Under the pieces are notes generated by a model. It had not been told where the DNA came from. It searched no databases and saw only the letters and a program-made list of their open reading frames with translations. A stretch of 64,000 bases of DNA. Origin: Dysidea avara (lineage: Eukaryota; Porifera; Demospongiae; Dictyoceratida; Dysideidae). Of the stretch, positions 1-13,200 are shown piece by piece. Where the stretch lies: NCBI RefSeq assembly GCF_963678975.1, contig NC_089275.1, positions 24,489,977 to 24,553,976 of the forward strand, given 5' to 3'. Every line of letters begins with the position of its first letter. Position 1 is the first letter of the stretch. The translations under genes and the position numbers were made by a program.

Positions 1-44
1 CGGGCTAAGTAGGGATTAAATTTGCACATCAGTGATCTTTTTTT

Positions 45-227
45 CAGTACAATGCTTCCTTGATTATCCAACCAAGACAAGTTCAGATAATCAAAGCCCA
101 TTAATTTATGTAATAAAGCCCTGTTCAATCACTCTAATAGAATTTACACCTTAGATAAATTACTCAAATAGAACAGTCATTTCTGCTGTTCAGATAATTG
201 AGTGTTTGAATAATCGAGGGAGCACTG
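45..227. mobile_element. pogo/Tigger-like MITE
   Basis: The two ends form imperfect terminal inverted repeats: the left end reads CAGTACAATGCTTCCTTGAT and the right end, reverse-complemented, reads CAGTGCTCCCTCGATTATTC. The TTATCC/GATAA core next to a CAGT terminus resembles pogo/Tigger-family ends (inference). The interior carries the dispersed motif CTCTAATAGAA / CAAATAGAACAGTCA. No transposase ORF. A related, cleaner copy lies at 53579-53733. Confidence 0.5.
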
Positions 228-300
228 TATTGCTCATTGTAATGATCCCCACTACCTGTAAGATTCCTAATTTTTCTTACACTTATTTGTTAACTACTGT

Positions 301-826
301 ATAGGGGGAAAGTTTCGATGGGTGAAAGTTCCGCAGTAGAGAGCAAACAAATTTATTCATAGTTAAACTTTTGCGTGGTGGATGGCGCCTGCTCAAAATG
401 CTTAGTCGCGCACATAAACAATGCACATTACAGTAATTTGTTGGTAAGAGGGCGTGGATCACGATGGGACATACACTGGCACCTGATGATCGATTAAAGT
501 GGGCGTGGCTCTACATTGGCGTACACACGGCAATGCACATGGCTTTGTACATGCCTCCAGATTGTTGCAACATGTCTTAATAAATGGGTGTGGCTCCACG
601 TATGATTATCAACAGACAGTGATGCACAATCCAATTAAGTGGGCATGCTCACAAAAGAAGCTGGGCTGTTGCAGGACTTTCCACATTATTAAGCAACTTA
701 ACTTATGTGACACGTCAGTCAACCCAGACATCACAGCCAGCAGCAGCATTCGCAGGGAAACTTTCAGTTTTTGACAAAACCGCGAAATCTGCGAAAGTTT
801 AGCTCATTGAAACTTTCCCCCCTATA
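301..826. mobile_element. MITE with AGGGGGAAAGTTTC inverted termini
   Basis: The left end reads TATAGGGGGAAAGTTTCGAT. The right end, reverse-complemented, reads TATAGGGGGGAAAGTTTCAAT. This gives TIRs of about 16 bp flanked by TA-rich sequence. The interior has degenerate repeated segments containing GGGCGTGGCTC and GGTGTGGCTCCACG. The 91-codon ORF inside shows no recognisable domain, so I do not call a gene. Confidence 0.55.
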
Positions 827-868
827 TGGTATTACTGTAAGTTCCGTAATACCAAGTAAGCAGAAGAA

Positions 869-1207
869 AGAATGGTGTCAGACAATGAACCGTACGAGCT
901 AGATGAACAACTTACAAACGTAGAAGCCCTTTTGCATATTTTTCGTGTTGTATTGGTCACACGGTATTACACACAGGCAACAGTACAGGAAGAGCAGCCT
1001 CTTCACTTTAATTGCACATGGAGGCTGGTGGAAAAAGTTAAGACGACCCCTAAAAATAATGTGATTCCACAAAGTGCTATATCAGCGAATCAACACCTTT
1101 GCACTAGAGGTAAAAAGAAATCGGACACAAAGATGGAAATGTTAATGGATGCATTGTGTAGCTTACACTCTACCAAAAGGCACATGTCCAGCTCAAGCAT
1201 AGCATAG
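869..1207 (+). CDS. orphan ORF, unrecognised (doubtful)
   Basis: A 111-codon ATG ORF starts at about 872, just past the MITE that ends near 826. I recognise no domain. Composition is mixed, with a Lys-rich stretch near residues 85-95 and a Ser-rich end. There is no obvious splice context or conserved motif. It could be a chance ORF or a remnant exon; nothing in its surroundings suggests a role. Confidence 0.12.
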   Translation, partial: RMVSDNEPYELDEQLTNVEALLHIFRVVLVTRYYTQATVQEEQPLHFNCTWRLVEKVKTTPKNNVIPQSAISANQHLCTRGKKKSDTKMEMLMDALCSLHSTKRHMSSSSIA

Positions 1208-1420
1208 GTCATTGTACCATTGAAGGGTATACAGAGATTGGACATTTGTCACAATTGCAAACTCAAATGCTGCAAGTGGGTTGATTATTGTGTGTTAGAT
1301 GTGTCGTTTACTGAGGAACGCAACCAAAATTTGCTCTTTATCATTTTTTAAAACAAAAATTCAATATTTGCACTTTTGTAGATGATTTTTTTACAAACTA
1401 GTACAATAAAAAATTATTAC

Positions 1421-1645
1421 TTTCAACATGAAGTAGAGTTCCAGCAATAAAATGTAACAAATATGAATGATGGTACCTACTGCAACAAAGCTGTGGGAAA
1501 ATCTCTACATTGGTATGCTATTGCCATCTGTTCGTTGCCAAAGTAGGGATTTTCCCACATATCTATGTAGTAATAGCTACCATCATTCATATTACCTTGT
1601 TTCATTACTTTTTATTGCTGGAACCCTACTTCATTTTAAAATTAC
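1421..1645. mobile_element. foldback MITE
   Basis: Long imperfect inverted repeat. The left arm (1428-1520) contains GAAGTAGAGTTCCAGCAATA and ATATGAATGATGGTACCTAC. The right arm (1540-1635) contains their complements, ending GCTGGAACCCTACTTC. The arms also share GGGAAAATC / GATTTTCCC near the centre. No coding capacity; a hairpin-forming nonautonomous element. Confidence 0.6.
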
Positions 1646-2377
1646 TATACTAGCTTTTGGTATAGCATAGCACATGGTGGATGTGACTGCTTATCAGAGT
1701 GTATCAATCTCCCCTGTCCTGTGTGAGCTAAGCAATAGATTAAGGGATGTGGTTTGCCATGCTTAGTTTTACAACAGCATTACCACAGCTTGATTATTAA
1801 GGGGTGTGGTCATGGTGACCTCTAATGGTTAATGGCATGCCAGTGTGTTCTAAGACATGGTCGGATAATGCAATCATTTTATATAAGTGTAGCTACACGT
1901 TTAATCACCTAAATGCGCTCCTTTAAAAAAAGCATCGATACAGAAAATTATTGCATTGGTATGGTTTCCTACCTGGATTGGATCACACGTGAAATGAATT
2001 AATAAGTGTGATGATGTGGAAGTGTATTACCACATTATAGTCAAAAGTCTAGTGTATCGGGACTGTCTGTAAGCATACATGGAGCCACGCCCATTCACCA
2101 GTGGATGTATTGCAATCTGTATGATTCCATGCCCATTGCTACCTGCAGATTTATGTAAGGCCCAAAAATCAATTGTTTTCGTATGAGCCACAGTCTAACC
2201 TTGTGGCAGACCAGCTTATTTTGTGAGCCATTCCTACTTATTGAGGATGTGTGATATTGTTTGCAGGCATACGTGGAGCCACAATAATTCATCAGCATGG
2301 TGTGTTGCAGTTTGTAGGCATGAAGCTACACCCACTTACAGAAAACGTGTTTTGCTGTCTGTACACTTTCATGGAAC

Positions 2378-2927
2378 TAGGGCTGGGACGAAGTTTCGAA
2401 TGTTTTGTGGGTTCGAAGGTTAAGTAAACTTCGAATTTTAAAAGTATCCTTTAAAGCTTCGTAATGCACTCATAGCCTATGAAAGAATTACAAGTAAATG
2501 TCGCTACCTTTATTGCAGCTGCTATTCATCTTGTGCGATCGGTGTTCATCTCTTCACGATCAATCTTTGTGTGTCACACCCACTTAGATTAGCTTGCTAC
2601 CATAGTTGTAGCCTTAAAACACCTTATAAAGTGATAGATAATGCACAGAAACGTCCTTTTAGCCATTAGTTGGTGTTAGCCTATGTATAATTGCAGTATA
2701 GCGGACACACCCATTTGCAATCAATCGATCGCGTCATTCAGTACTGCTGCTATACATTTTCCAAATGCTTACCAACTTATTAAATGGATTAGAAAGATAA
2801 AACTTAAGAAGGATGTACATAAATGCAAGAAAACCTGTAACTTGAAAGCTAAAACTGAAGCTTCGAATGTTCAAACATTTTATTAGCGAATGTTCGAAGG
2901 TAAATTTCACTATTCGTCCCAGCCCTA
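2378..2927. mobile_element. hAT-like MITE with 8-bp TSD
   Basis: The left end is TAGGGCTGGGACGAA and the right end, reverse-complemented, is TAGGGCTGGGACGAATA. The flanks are CATGGAAC (2370-2377) and CACGGAAC (2928-2935), an 8-bp target-site duplication with one mismatch. TSD length and the GGGCTGGG terminus fit the hAT superfamily. The 550-bp interior has no transposase; TTCGAA-containing subterminal motifs occur near both ends. Confidence 0.7.
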
Positions 2928-3734
2928 CACGGAACCATACTCACTGATTGATCATATCCAGACTACCCTCTAGGACCGTGGGTAGTGTAGTGTAGATTTT
3001 AACACTGCTTAATTAGAATATTCCGTCATTACTAGAGTAATAGAACACAGGTCAGCAAGTAATTTTTTACAACTGTTTCATTTTTTAGTTATTAAAATTC
3101 TGGCATTTTTGGTTTTCCGAATATATGATGGCTGAGGCATCGTATGCCAGATGGGGCAGAGTTACAGGACCAGGGAGCATCAGGATCTGCTGAGTCATTG
3201 GACAGTAAGCCAGTGAGTGCAGGTGGTCGACAAAATCGTAAGCAAGAATCATTTGAATATCGAATCAAAAAGTTGCAAAAGAAAATGCTTACAAAACACT
3301 ACTACATTACTTTCCACAGCAATTTTCGTGGAGTGATAGCTATTCGATACTCTCAATTTCACTAAATCACACTAACAAATAACAATTCACCATGAAATAC
3401 ATGTACTTAGTAAGCGTTACCGATCTTTAACAACACAATCTTATTGTAAAACGGAGTCTATACACCCTGTAATATACTTGTGAATTTACTTGTACATATC
3501 CAATAGTATAAGTTGACTCTTGATCTTCATATAAGTTTTAATTAAACACTTGGTAATTGATATAGCGCATAAAACGGTCAAGTCTTTGATAATTGTCATG
3601 TACACCAAATACGCTACACGTGTGCAGATATGACATCTAATATCCACGGTATATCCAAAACTACAAGACCAACTTATGCAAAGCTCATCGCTATGATTAC
3701 CTCAATAAGTCTTGATACTCGCTCAAACGTTAAT

Positions 3735-4050
3735 GCAATATTAACATTATTATGTATGTATACAAGCACGCACAAGACAAACATAAATACACACAAAAAG
3801 ACAAATAAATGTGTATGTGCATGCATGTAAGATCGATGGCAACCTAAAGAAGGAAAAGTACAAATGTACATATGTAAAAGGTTACACATATGCATATGAT
3901 TCATAAACACAAACCGAAAGCTCACAAAACAAACTGCAGTCATTATTTCTAAGCCAGCAACCTTGGTTAGCACTTGAACAACACATGAATACTGATATAC
4001 ATATGCTTAGGTATAACACACACACATATACACACACATGTGAGAACATA
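3735..4050. repeat. simple-repeat-rich stretch (CA/TG)
   Basis: Intergenic DNA with CACA and ATACACAC runs around 3765-3815 and 4015-4045, plus ATATG-rich spacers. No coding signal beyond low-complexity ORFs on both strands. Confidence 0.5.
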
Positions 4051-4245
4051 TAATTGCATGGGTGATATAAATCAGCCTTCAGGGAAGTTCAAAACATATG
4101 CAATCATCATTCAAAGTGTACTTCGATCAAATTGAGTATTCTCAGCCAGTCTGTTCCATTCAATGTCACCACTCCAAATGTACAACTACTTTTGTAACCT
4201 TAGGGGAGTGTACGTGTGAATAATCAATATGTGTAGTGCTACATG

Positions 4246-4650
4246 TTAAGCCCAATAATTGTCAAAGAAATTATGAGCTTCTCTACTTTGTTCTGACCTT
4301 ACAATGAGAGTGGGCGCCAACTCATTGCAGTTGCCATCTTTGTGTTCAAATTTTGCAATAGACGATATGCACTGCTGTAAATACCCTAACAACACATGAC
4401 CTTTTACATTTAATGACGGTGAATGAATGGGATACATGTGGTATACGTAGAAAAAATGCGAATCGCAGTGACTCTCAACAAATAGATCATATTCAAGTAC
4501 TTCATTCAGAGCCATGGATTCCTCTGTATAGCAGAGTAAGTGGAAAGAGGAGCCCTGCTCGTAGTGCTTATAGCCAGAGCTGCATTTATTACCCATACTT
4601 TTGTATGGGATTTGTAATGGTCGTTCACTGATGAGCACGCCGCTAAACAA
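4246..4650 (-). CDS. unrecognised 134-codon ORF
   Basis: Single open frame of 134 codons with ATG at 4650 and stop at 4246. Composition is protein-like (mixed hydrophobic, acidic and His/Cys-rich residues) with no low-complexity bias, but I recognise no family. It contains a Tyr/His-rich stretch at about residues 68-76. It lies alone between repeats with no clear splice partner. It could be one exon of an unseen gene, a decayed retrocopy, or chance. Confidence 0.22.
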   Translation of the reverse strand: MFSGVLISERPLQIPYKSMGNKCSSGYKHYEQGSSFHLLCYTEESMALNEVLEYDLFVESHCDSHFFYVYHMYPIHSPSLNVKGHVLLGYLQQCISSIAKFEHKDGNCNELAPTLIVRSEQSREAHNFFDNYWA

Positions 4651-5689
4651 TGCAAATCAATCATTTTTTTGTTCAATAGTATAGAGCGTGCATATGGTCC
4701 ATTAAAAATAGCACTATATATAAATACTGTAAGTTCACCACAATAAAAAGTGCTTGATACGGGAGATCATCACCTTACATGCAAATTTAATTCCTCCTTA
4801 CCCATGCTAGTGTATTCATTGTTGTCCATGCCTCAGGCAGCATGGTCTCAAATATCAATGGTGTTTGACATCACTTTCCTTTATATCAGCTGTTAGTAAG
4901 TTACTACAACATGAGCATGCATACCATATGCCCATACTGCATATGCATGGAAAACTTACAAATACAGAAGACCATTGGCACTCTGGCCTTTTTAGTACAT
5001 AAGAAAATAATGTTGATGTGCTTTATGCTTCCTGATGACACTAATCTAGAACAAACTTTGGCAAGCTACCCAGTGCCAGATATGCTCTTACGCAAGGAGG
5101 CATAGTTAAAGTTATGGTGTGGCCAGACAAGAACTAGAGGAGCAAGGACAATGATAACCACTGCTCCACAAATGCTGCGTCTATGAACCCAATTGTGCTC
5201 TGGAGCAAACTGGGCAAAGGAAATCTGTGACTCCTCAAAGAGCGGGATGAGCATGAAAACCCAACACGTACTGTGGCAGCAATAGCGATGACAGAGGCGA
5301 TGCAGAAGCAAAGTTTCACATAGCTTGAGAACTACCACCTGGTGCACTTAACTTGTGCTGCATGTAAAACTTCAGGTAGACGTGCCTACACTTGATAAGG
5401 TGACAGCAACACAGTGTATGAAGTATATTGGCTTAAGTACATGTAGGAATTAAATTTGCATGTTAGGTGATGATCTCTCTTGTTGTTAGAGGCATGATAC
5501 AAGAAACACAGATGATTTTTATATTCCTCTCATGTGATAAGACACTACACAAACTTCTTGCTGCATTTCCCATAAATTGACCTTTGCACCGCAAGCAAAA
5601 AGGAATGGGACAAAGAGAACAACAATGGTTTAGTAAATGATCCATACACTGTAACTACAAGTATAAGGAAAAATTAGGAATTTTAAGTT

Positions 5690-5875
5690 CAATTAGGGAT
5701 CATAGAAATAAATGGTAGTGAAATAAAGGAGGTCACCTACACCTGGCGATAGATATACTAGTGGACGTTTAATCCCTACTTCAGATCTAGGGATTAAATG
5801 TCCACTAGTACAGGTGTAGGTGACCTCCCTCATTTCCTACTGTTTATTTCTTTTATCCCTACTCAAACCTAATTT
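5690..5875. mobile_element. palindromic repeat (AGGTGTAGGTGACCTCC family)
   Basis: Foldback structure. The left arm holds GGAGGTCACCTACACCTG and TACTAGTGGACGTTTAATCC. The right arm holds GGATTAAATGTCCACTAG, then CAGGTGTAGGTGACCTCC, then ATTTCTTTTATCCCTAC. Parts of the same unit recur near 1-30, 5445-5460, 15650-15690, 24655-24690 and 55145-55230, so this is a dispersed nonautonomous family in the window. Confidence 0.6.
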
Positions 5876-6138
5876 TCCTTCTACTTGTTTACTTTTTTTG
5901 CAACATTATTATGACAGGTAAACCCACGCATACCGCATTAGAAGAATGGTGTCAGGCTTATTGTTTCATCTGAACGCACACCCCGACTATCAATTACTGA
6001 AATAGTGAAGTGGCTATGTTACGCTTCATTTTCAACCCGTTAAACAACATCATGAATGAAGAACACTAAAAGCTCGAGAAGGAACAATCCAGTCACAATG
6101 GAAAATTCAGACTATTCTTGTTACAAACAAAGGGAAGC

Positions 6139-6317
6139 CATTGTGCAGCACTACCACGAATTAACATCTTGGTCTGTCAACAAAGATAAATGAGACACAA
6201 CCATTGAACTTACAGCAATAAGGTGGACATTGTGCAGCACTACCATGAATTGACACCTTGGTCTGTCAGCAAAGATAAATGAGACACGACCATTGAACTT
6301 ACAGCAATAAGGTGGAC
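6139..6317. repeat. 89-bp tandem duplication
   Basis: Two head-to-tail copies, one starting at 6139 (CATTGTGCAGCACTACCACG) and one at 6228 (CATTGTGCAGCACTACCATG), both running to AGCAATAAGGTGGACA. They differ at only a few positions, so the duplication is fairly recent. No coding signal. Confidence 0.75.
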
Positions 6318-6349
6318 ACAAGTCCATGAAGCTTACTGCAATATACCAC

Positions 6350-6600
6350 AAAAAGGCATTCTGTTGGACTGAAGCAATATCAAACAGTAAAAAAACAAGT
6401 CTGTAGTTTTAGCCGTTATCAAGTTACACTTGACTGAAGGCACCGGCCAGCCAGTCAGTCAGTCAGTCAGTCAGTCAGTAGAAAATTTCACCAATAAATT
6501 TTGTAGCATCATACCAGGGTATTGGAAGGTACTGAAGGCATCGTGAGGTTTTAGGGTGATCCCTTGGCCCAGAAAAGCCCAAACCTTCATGATGCCTAAT
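6350..6600 (+). repeat. interspersed repeat family with (TCAG)n core, copy 1
   Basis: Contains AAGGCATTCTGTTGGACTGA, a CTGAAGGCA segment, a run of CAGTCAGT units and TTTCACCAATAAATTTTGTA. Related copies with the same order of segments occur at about 41520-41790 (+), 20060-20310 (-) and 54330-54610 (-). Shared flanking phrases include a version of ACCAATACTGCCAAGGTACT. No ORF or Pol III boxes recognised; family class unknown. Confidence 0.55.
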
Positions 6601-7255
6601 ACTGTATTTACTTGGTTTAATGCCACACCTTCACTAGTAGCCGCACTTGAGTGGTGTCACAATAGATTTTGAAAATAAGGCCTTGCTTCAGTGTTTAGTA
6701 TCAGACATCGCTTCTTTTAATTTGTTTGTTTTTTCGTATTCACTTTAAAAGTATTGAAAACATCTACCAATCTAATATACAGTATATGCAAAAGCGTATT
6801 TTTGTTCTAAAATATAATTCTATCTTGCAATTTGACCAAGCCATTTCATAAACAAAACAATGTGCACATGTAAAGTTATAGTCCCAACACCATGAATTAT
6901 AAACGATGCCAGATAATTCTGCTTATAAAACTGTCCAGCACCTCATTGGGATGACGAAAGGTACACCTCGCCTGAAAACAGGTCATTCTGTAACAATTAA
7001 GCTACAGCTACTTTTTTATTTCAATTAGGTACTTGTATGGTATAGTCCACATCCAATTGCAACGGAAATGAAACCTGATGATATATTTTATACTTATTTT
7101 CTTGGTCCCTAAGCTACAAACATACTTTTTGATGAAGTAAAACTTGAAACTAAGCCACTAAGACACTCAATCTATTATTGTTGGTGATAGAAATTGATAG
7201 CAAAATTTAATGGGTGGATTTGGAATGTGATACACTTACAACACTATATATTTAC

Positions 7256-10200
7256 CTTTCATTTCGTAGACTGCATCATCAGGTATGAATATACCTTGAT
7301 CACGTTGCCTGTTTTTATCACGCTGTTTACGCACTTCCTCGGTAGGGCAAATTACAACAGCACGACACTTGTAGCCTTCAAAATTCTTCATTTTGCGTGT
7401 TCGGGCATTCTTGTACACGTTGGTCTAAGAACAAGTCATCAATGCAATACACACATCAAGGGTAATTTACTTGGTCAATGATGTAGTTCCTTGGTTGACG
7501 AGCAGCAAGAATAAAAAGCTTGTTCAAAATTTGAGTGGCTTGCTTGATGAGCTGTTCCCAGCGCCCATGGTAATTCCTTTTCCGTTGCAAGCCACTAACC
7601 TGTGTTAAGAAAGCAAGAACAACAAGTACAGTACAAAGAAAAAGTAAGAATTGGAAGTTCAAAAAGAAATGCATGGGACACAAAGGAGGATAAAGGTAAG
7701 TCCATGAAGCATGCATTGTATGTATTGCAGACTTGCAGTAAGCCAAAAGGCATCTGTCGGGCTAAGTGACATGTAACACAACCTATTGGAAGTGTTTTAA
7801 ATCACAAGCAAGACACTTTTGAGCTTGTTCATATACCTAACCAATACTACCAAGGCACTGGTCAATATTCTTTTGTAAGAAAATGTAAGCCTCCATGACC
7901 TACTGTACTACAACACAAACACACAAAATCATAGTAAATATTTAACTAAGAAGTACAAAATGCAATACAATCAAGTGTACCACAACTAAATTAATGAAGA
8001 TCAAATTCTTAGAGCCTTTACCTTCATTTTATCCATGATCAAGTTAGTACCCAATATGTTGAAGAACTGGTCTGGATGATCCTGAGCATACTTCTCAGCC
8101 CAAGTAGTCTTACCACTAGATGGCAATCCCACCATCATAATTGCCTGTTAATACACAAGTATATATGCATGTAGTAATACCAAATAAGCATACCTACCTC
8201 ACAGTCCTGTTTTTTAGCTGGGGGTTTTGCAGCTCTTACAAGATGGTCACTACTTGCCTTTTGCAATGGCTCAAAGTCATCAGGGATTTCATAATGCAAA
8301 GACTACAGTATATAATATATGCAAGATATTGTGAACCAAAAGGACACAATAGAACAACTATATACAATTCATAATACAAAGACTATACTACAACCTTAGG
8401 GACCTAGTAAGAGATACAGTACCTCACATCACAGATAAATTTGGTATTCTAAGGATTAGAGATACTGTTTAAGCACATATTTCCAAATATAGTATGTACT
8501 CCAATGCTATTCAGAGTTACACATTAAAGTATCGATCAGTACATACACCATATAGCACAAAGATATGATGTTAAACTCACCTCTTGTCCAAAGTTGAGAG
8601 ATATCCTCACATTCTTTGTAGTAACGTGAGGAAACAGCACTTTACCACGAAAGTCTGGACTAAGCACAAAACACTTGCCAAAATGTTTTCCATTCTTTGA
8701 AAATGCAATGTTTTGCTCCTCACTATGTAAATCCTATAATAAAAATAATCAATACAAATAATATAGCTCTATTTTACTCTGAATACAGAATCAATATGAT
8801 ATGAGCATACAGCTAGTACTTGTACGAAGAGTTCATAATATAAGCACTTGTACAGTATTATGAATTCTTGCTTGTACATTAGGAGAGATATTGCTTGTTC
8901 AGGATTTCAGTCTACTGCGGTGTGGATCCTCAGTAGGGGTGGAATGAATATACCAGTATACCCTTCTCTGGAAGAGTTACAGAAGCTACAGTAAGAATGC
9001 TTTACAGCTAACTTTTATATACAGTTACAGAGTAATATCGGTGGGAGCATGCATACATTAAAATGTGTACTAGCTGTCTGGGGGTTGTTATGTTGTCATG
9101 AGGCCATGCACAGTCACCATAAGCATTAATTGACAGTGATTGTTAGCACTTTGAACTACTTTCTTCACTAGATATGGAATATTAAAATGTTAAAGTTCCC
9201 TATTAAGTTTTTTTCCTCCAAGCTAAATGGCTACACTTTATAATATTAGTACATTGAATCAGTATCGATGTTTAGACTTGATCTATATATCAAAATATCA
9301 GATTGGTTCAAAATTTCACTATCGACACACCCCTGAGTTCCAACAAGAAAGAGTGACTATAATTAACTTACAACAAAGCAGCCAATCACATCACCAGGAC
9401 CAAATGATTCACCGTAAGAGTTGAACATCCCTGCAGTGGAACTCTTACCAGTAGCACCATACCCATATGACTGGGCTACTTCTCCTAAAAATGAAGAACA
9501 AACAGCTTTGTGTAAAATATAGTGCTTTAAAGGGTATAGACCTATTTACAATCTACTGCATACATGGATGTACTTAGATTCTATTTTGGGTTGTTTTGGA
9601 TGGATAATAAATCTCCTATATATACTACATGGAAATGGGTAAATGCAGGTCTATTACTCTCATGATCCCAAGTTCTGCAGTAGATGGGTTTGAAATGTAT
9701 ATGCATGAAAATTTGGTAGACTTGTGACAGTTAAATGTTGACATGCAAGTGCACAATTACATAAAATAGCAGACAGCATAAACTATTACGTATCTGCATG
9801 TACAATTTTCACAATACGACATAAATCTGTACCAAGATTCATGGATGAGTTTTCAGTAGAAAACCCAACTCTAACAATGTGAGGGTGCTCTTCACCAGGC
9901 AAATCAACATCTAAGTATTCCCCAATCTATAACAACAAATACACAATATGAACCATGAACACCCAACACACTCAACTGCAGACCTTGCATTCAAAGCAAT
10001 AGCGGCCATCCTTGCAGCCCCAGGTGGCCCGGCTACCAGCCCACAAATATGCAAACCCTTTCTCTGTCCTTCCATAGCCACCTAGTCCATCCTTTTGAAT
10101 TGTGAAGTGCAGGTCAGAATGGTCTAAGGATCAAAACAAGTTCATGCCAATAAACGTCTATAGAAAGAAACAGGCTGCATGCAAGTCAATCAATAGAATA

Positions 10201-13200
10201 ATATTATGTGCTTAATTTTACACATTACAATTACAAAAAAATACACAGAAATCATGCAAAACACACCATAAAGCATAATATGCTACATACAGTGGGACCT
10301 CCATTATCTGAACGCCTGTGTGTTCCAAATAGTGTCATTTTAAAAGTCAAAATTGGTAGATAAAAGCAACGTTGGTGGATTATGTATATTATTGCATTGG
10401 GAAGAAGAGTTTGAAGTGTAAAATATCTTAATTACAGGTGTAATTGTCAAACCTTCGCACTATGTACAAAAACTGTATTTTAAACACACATCAATGGGTA
10501 TACTATGATCACAACGAAGAGCTTAACTATAACTTACATCGATCCATCACAATCAACGAGTCATCATCAGGTGGAACATAGTCATCTTCTGCCAGGTACT
10601 CATCTATGCTGTAGTGATTATACATATCGTAATATAACATAACTGCATATATTCCCCTAATTAAAGAGACCAGGTAGAAACAGGGTTACACAATATAACA
10701 AACACGACCAAGAGATTACAGGTGATGCAATAAGGACATGGATATAGCATACAGTATGAAGCATTCAGACTTTTATACATACATCTCATAGGTAGTCTTT
10801 TTCTCCTCTTGTTTTTCACCTGTAAAATAAAGTACAAATGATAACAATATGAAATAACATAGCAACATATCTACACTTCAGTTGTGCACATGATAATAAT
10901 ACAAAGCAAAGGAGGTCGGTCACATGTTATCACCAGGCAAGCATCTTGTCATTGATGTCAAAGAAAATTTCAACCGAATCAACACCTCAGTACCAATAAA
11001 AAAGTATTCTATTACATGAGATAATATCAATGAAGCACAGTTCCCAGAGCCCTTTTATCAGCCACTCAACACTTTGTGTGGCTTTTCTAGTTAAAATACA
11101 ACAGCTATGTACACATGCATACTTCTCGTAAATGTGACAAAAGGACTTCATAAGAACAGTATTGATTTTTTGTTGCACAATTACACATGCCAATACATAA
11201 TAGCAAGAGTTCATAATATATATATATATATTTAGGAGAGTATCCAACGCCTGTATTACCCCTTCAAAACACATTGTGTAATAATTGTGCAACATTGTGT
11301 AACATATCCGAATATTTTAGTATAATCTCCAACACATGGCTTTGCCATGAAAGACTTGTTGATAGGCATCGATATACCAAAGTGAAGACCTGCAAGCACT
11401 TCAAGGCCCTTCTAGTTCTTGAAGCAAGTTAACACCTTTGGTGATGATGACTATTGCGTAAGGGGCAATACAGTGTTGGATACTCTCCTAAATATATATA
11501 TTATTATGTACTCTTGATAATAGGGCTTTGAAATATGACCAACCTCCCCTGAATAAAAATACAGAAATACACCCCTACAGATGGTAAACATTAATTCCTG
11601 ATGATTTTTTAATCTGTCGACATGTGCCATCAATGAATCTTCCCACAAGATAATATCAATATGTGACTGGGTCTGGCAAAACCGGTCTTATCGACCATGA
11701 TAGCAGATTTGATTTTCCCCAAGAACACAAAGCTACATAAACTATTAAATTTCACAATCAAAATCAGCCAGACTTGAGTGGTCTGCTTTTTCTGACTGCT
11801 TTTCCCAAGCACAGTGGCGATCCGTACGAGCGGTCTGGGGCCCCAATGGAGCTCTGGCCAGTCTGGGGATGGCTGTGTGTGGCTGTACAGCTTTGTGGAG
11901 TTGAATAAAGACATGTGCTGTAAATGTCCTTTCATTTTAGCCAGTTTTGAGACCTTAAGGTTACGGTATACTTTAAAGAACCTGCTGTAAACCAAGCAAG
12001 GGATAAATAATTTCACCGTGTTGTGGAAGTAATACAACTATTTGTACTTGTTTGTTTATACTGCAGAACAACAACTGTTCTTGGGTGTGTGGTTCAAAAA
12101 GGCGTGCCAAAAACGAGACTAACAGATTACTGAATCCCTACAATTTCGACACAAGTAACTAAGCAACTAAAATATCTAGGTCCTGTGGAACTGATATTTT
12201 AAGTTACTGTTTGTGAAGACGTTTTATTAAACTTTTAGTAGTTTCTTCGAGTGAAACAAGCTCTTTGAAGGCTTGTATCTCTGTCACTGGGAAGAAACAC
12301 ACCAAAAACACTTCCACAGGACCTAATAAATTTAATGTACGGTATCACCATGCCCCAGAGCTGCATTTGGCGGCGGAAAAACATGGTAGTGACAGGCTGG
12401 CTTACCTGTCTTACTACAACAACTTGTAGTGTTCCACCTGGCTCAAACTACACTGTAGCAACATAAAAACATTAAATATGAAGGGCTTTGTGTTCACTTT
12501 AAACCTTTCAGGCTGCTAGACTCAGTAGACTGGTTTTATGGCCTTCTCAAAAAGTACCGATAGGCATTCAAAAATTTGAATGATTGCCCGTGACTATACC
12601 GTAACCTTAATGGCTCATAACTTGGCCCAATTCATCCCTACGCCTTCCTCTTTAATTATTTTAAACAATCTCTTTCCCGCCTCCCACCTCTTTTGGAACT
12701 TGCCTGGTACAGTCAACCTCGGTATAAAAACTATCTAAAATGGTGGGAAACTTAAGTGTTGCATGGCTACTTCTACTGTGGGTGCTCTTGAAGGTAAGAA
12801 GTTGCTGTAAATTGTGTGAAAATTTGGTACACAGGGCTTCTACCATTGGCGAGCTACAACACACTGAATACTTAAAACCAGTATTTCTCGATACTATTAA
12901 ATAGGCGATAAGACTGTTTTTGTCAGACTGGGTCACATATATTACCTTGTGCATCTTCCTCTCGTCGTCTTTTCCTACTGGTAGACTCCTCAGTGGTAGC
13001 ACTGGCAGTTGCATCCCTTTCCTTCTCTTCAGCCTTATCACCTTTCTTCTCTTCAGCCTCATCACCTTCCTCCTCTTCAGCCTTATCACCTTCCTCAGAT
13101 GCTGGCACTTCTGTAGCAGCAGCATCATCCTACAATAAAGTACATTGTATATTTATATAGTCAATACCCATCAGTTGCTTATCAATCATAGCGGTATTCA

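Noticed and set aside
5066..5347. 93-codon minus ORF with hydrophobic segments
   Set aside because: Overlapping frames are equally open, it lies in repeat-rich DNA, and no domain or splice context supports it.
6954..6985. Terminal exon GEVYLSSSQ-stop for the hnRNP U-like gene
   Set aside because: In phase after VYEMK, but unlike the conserved continuation of the family; no supporting polyA or conservation.
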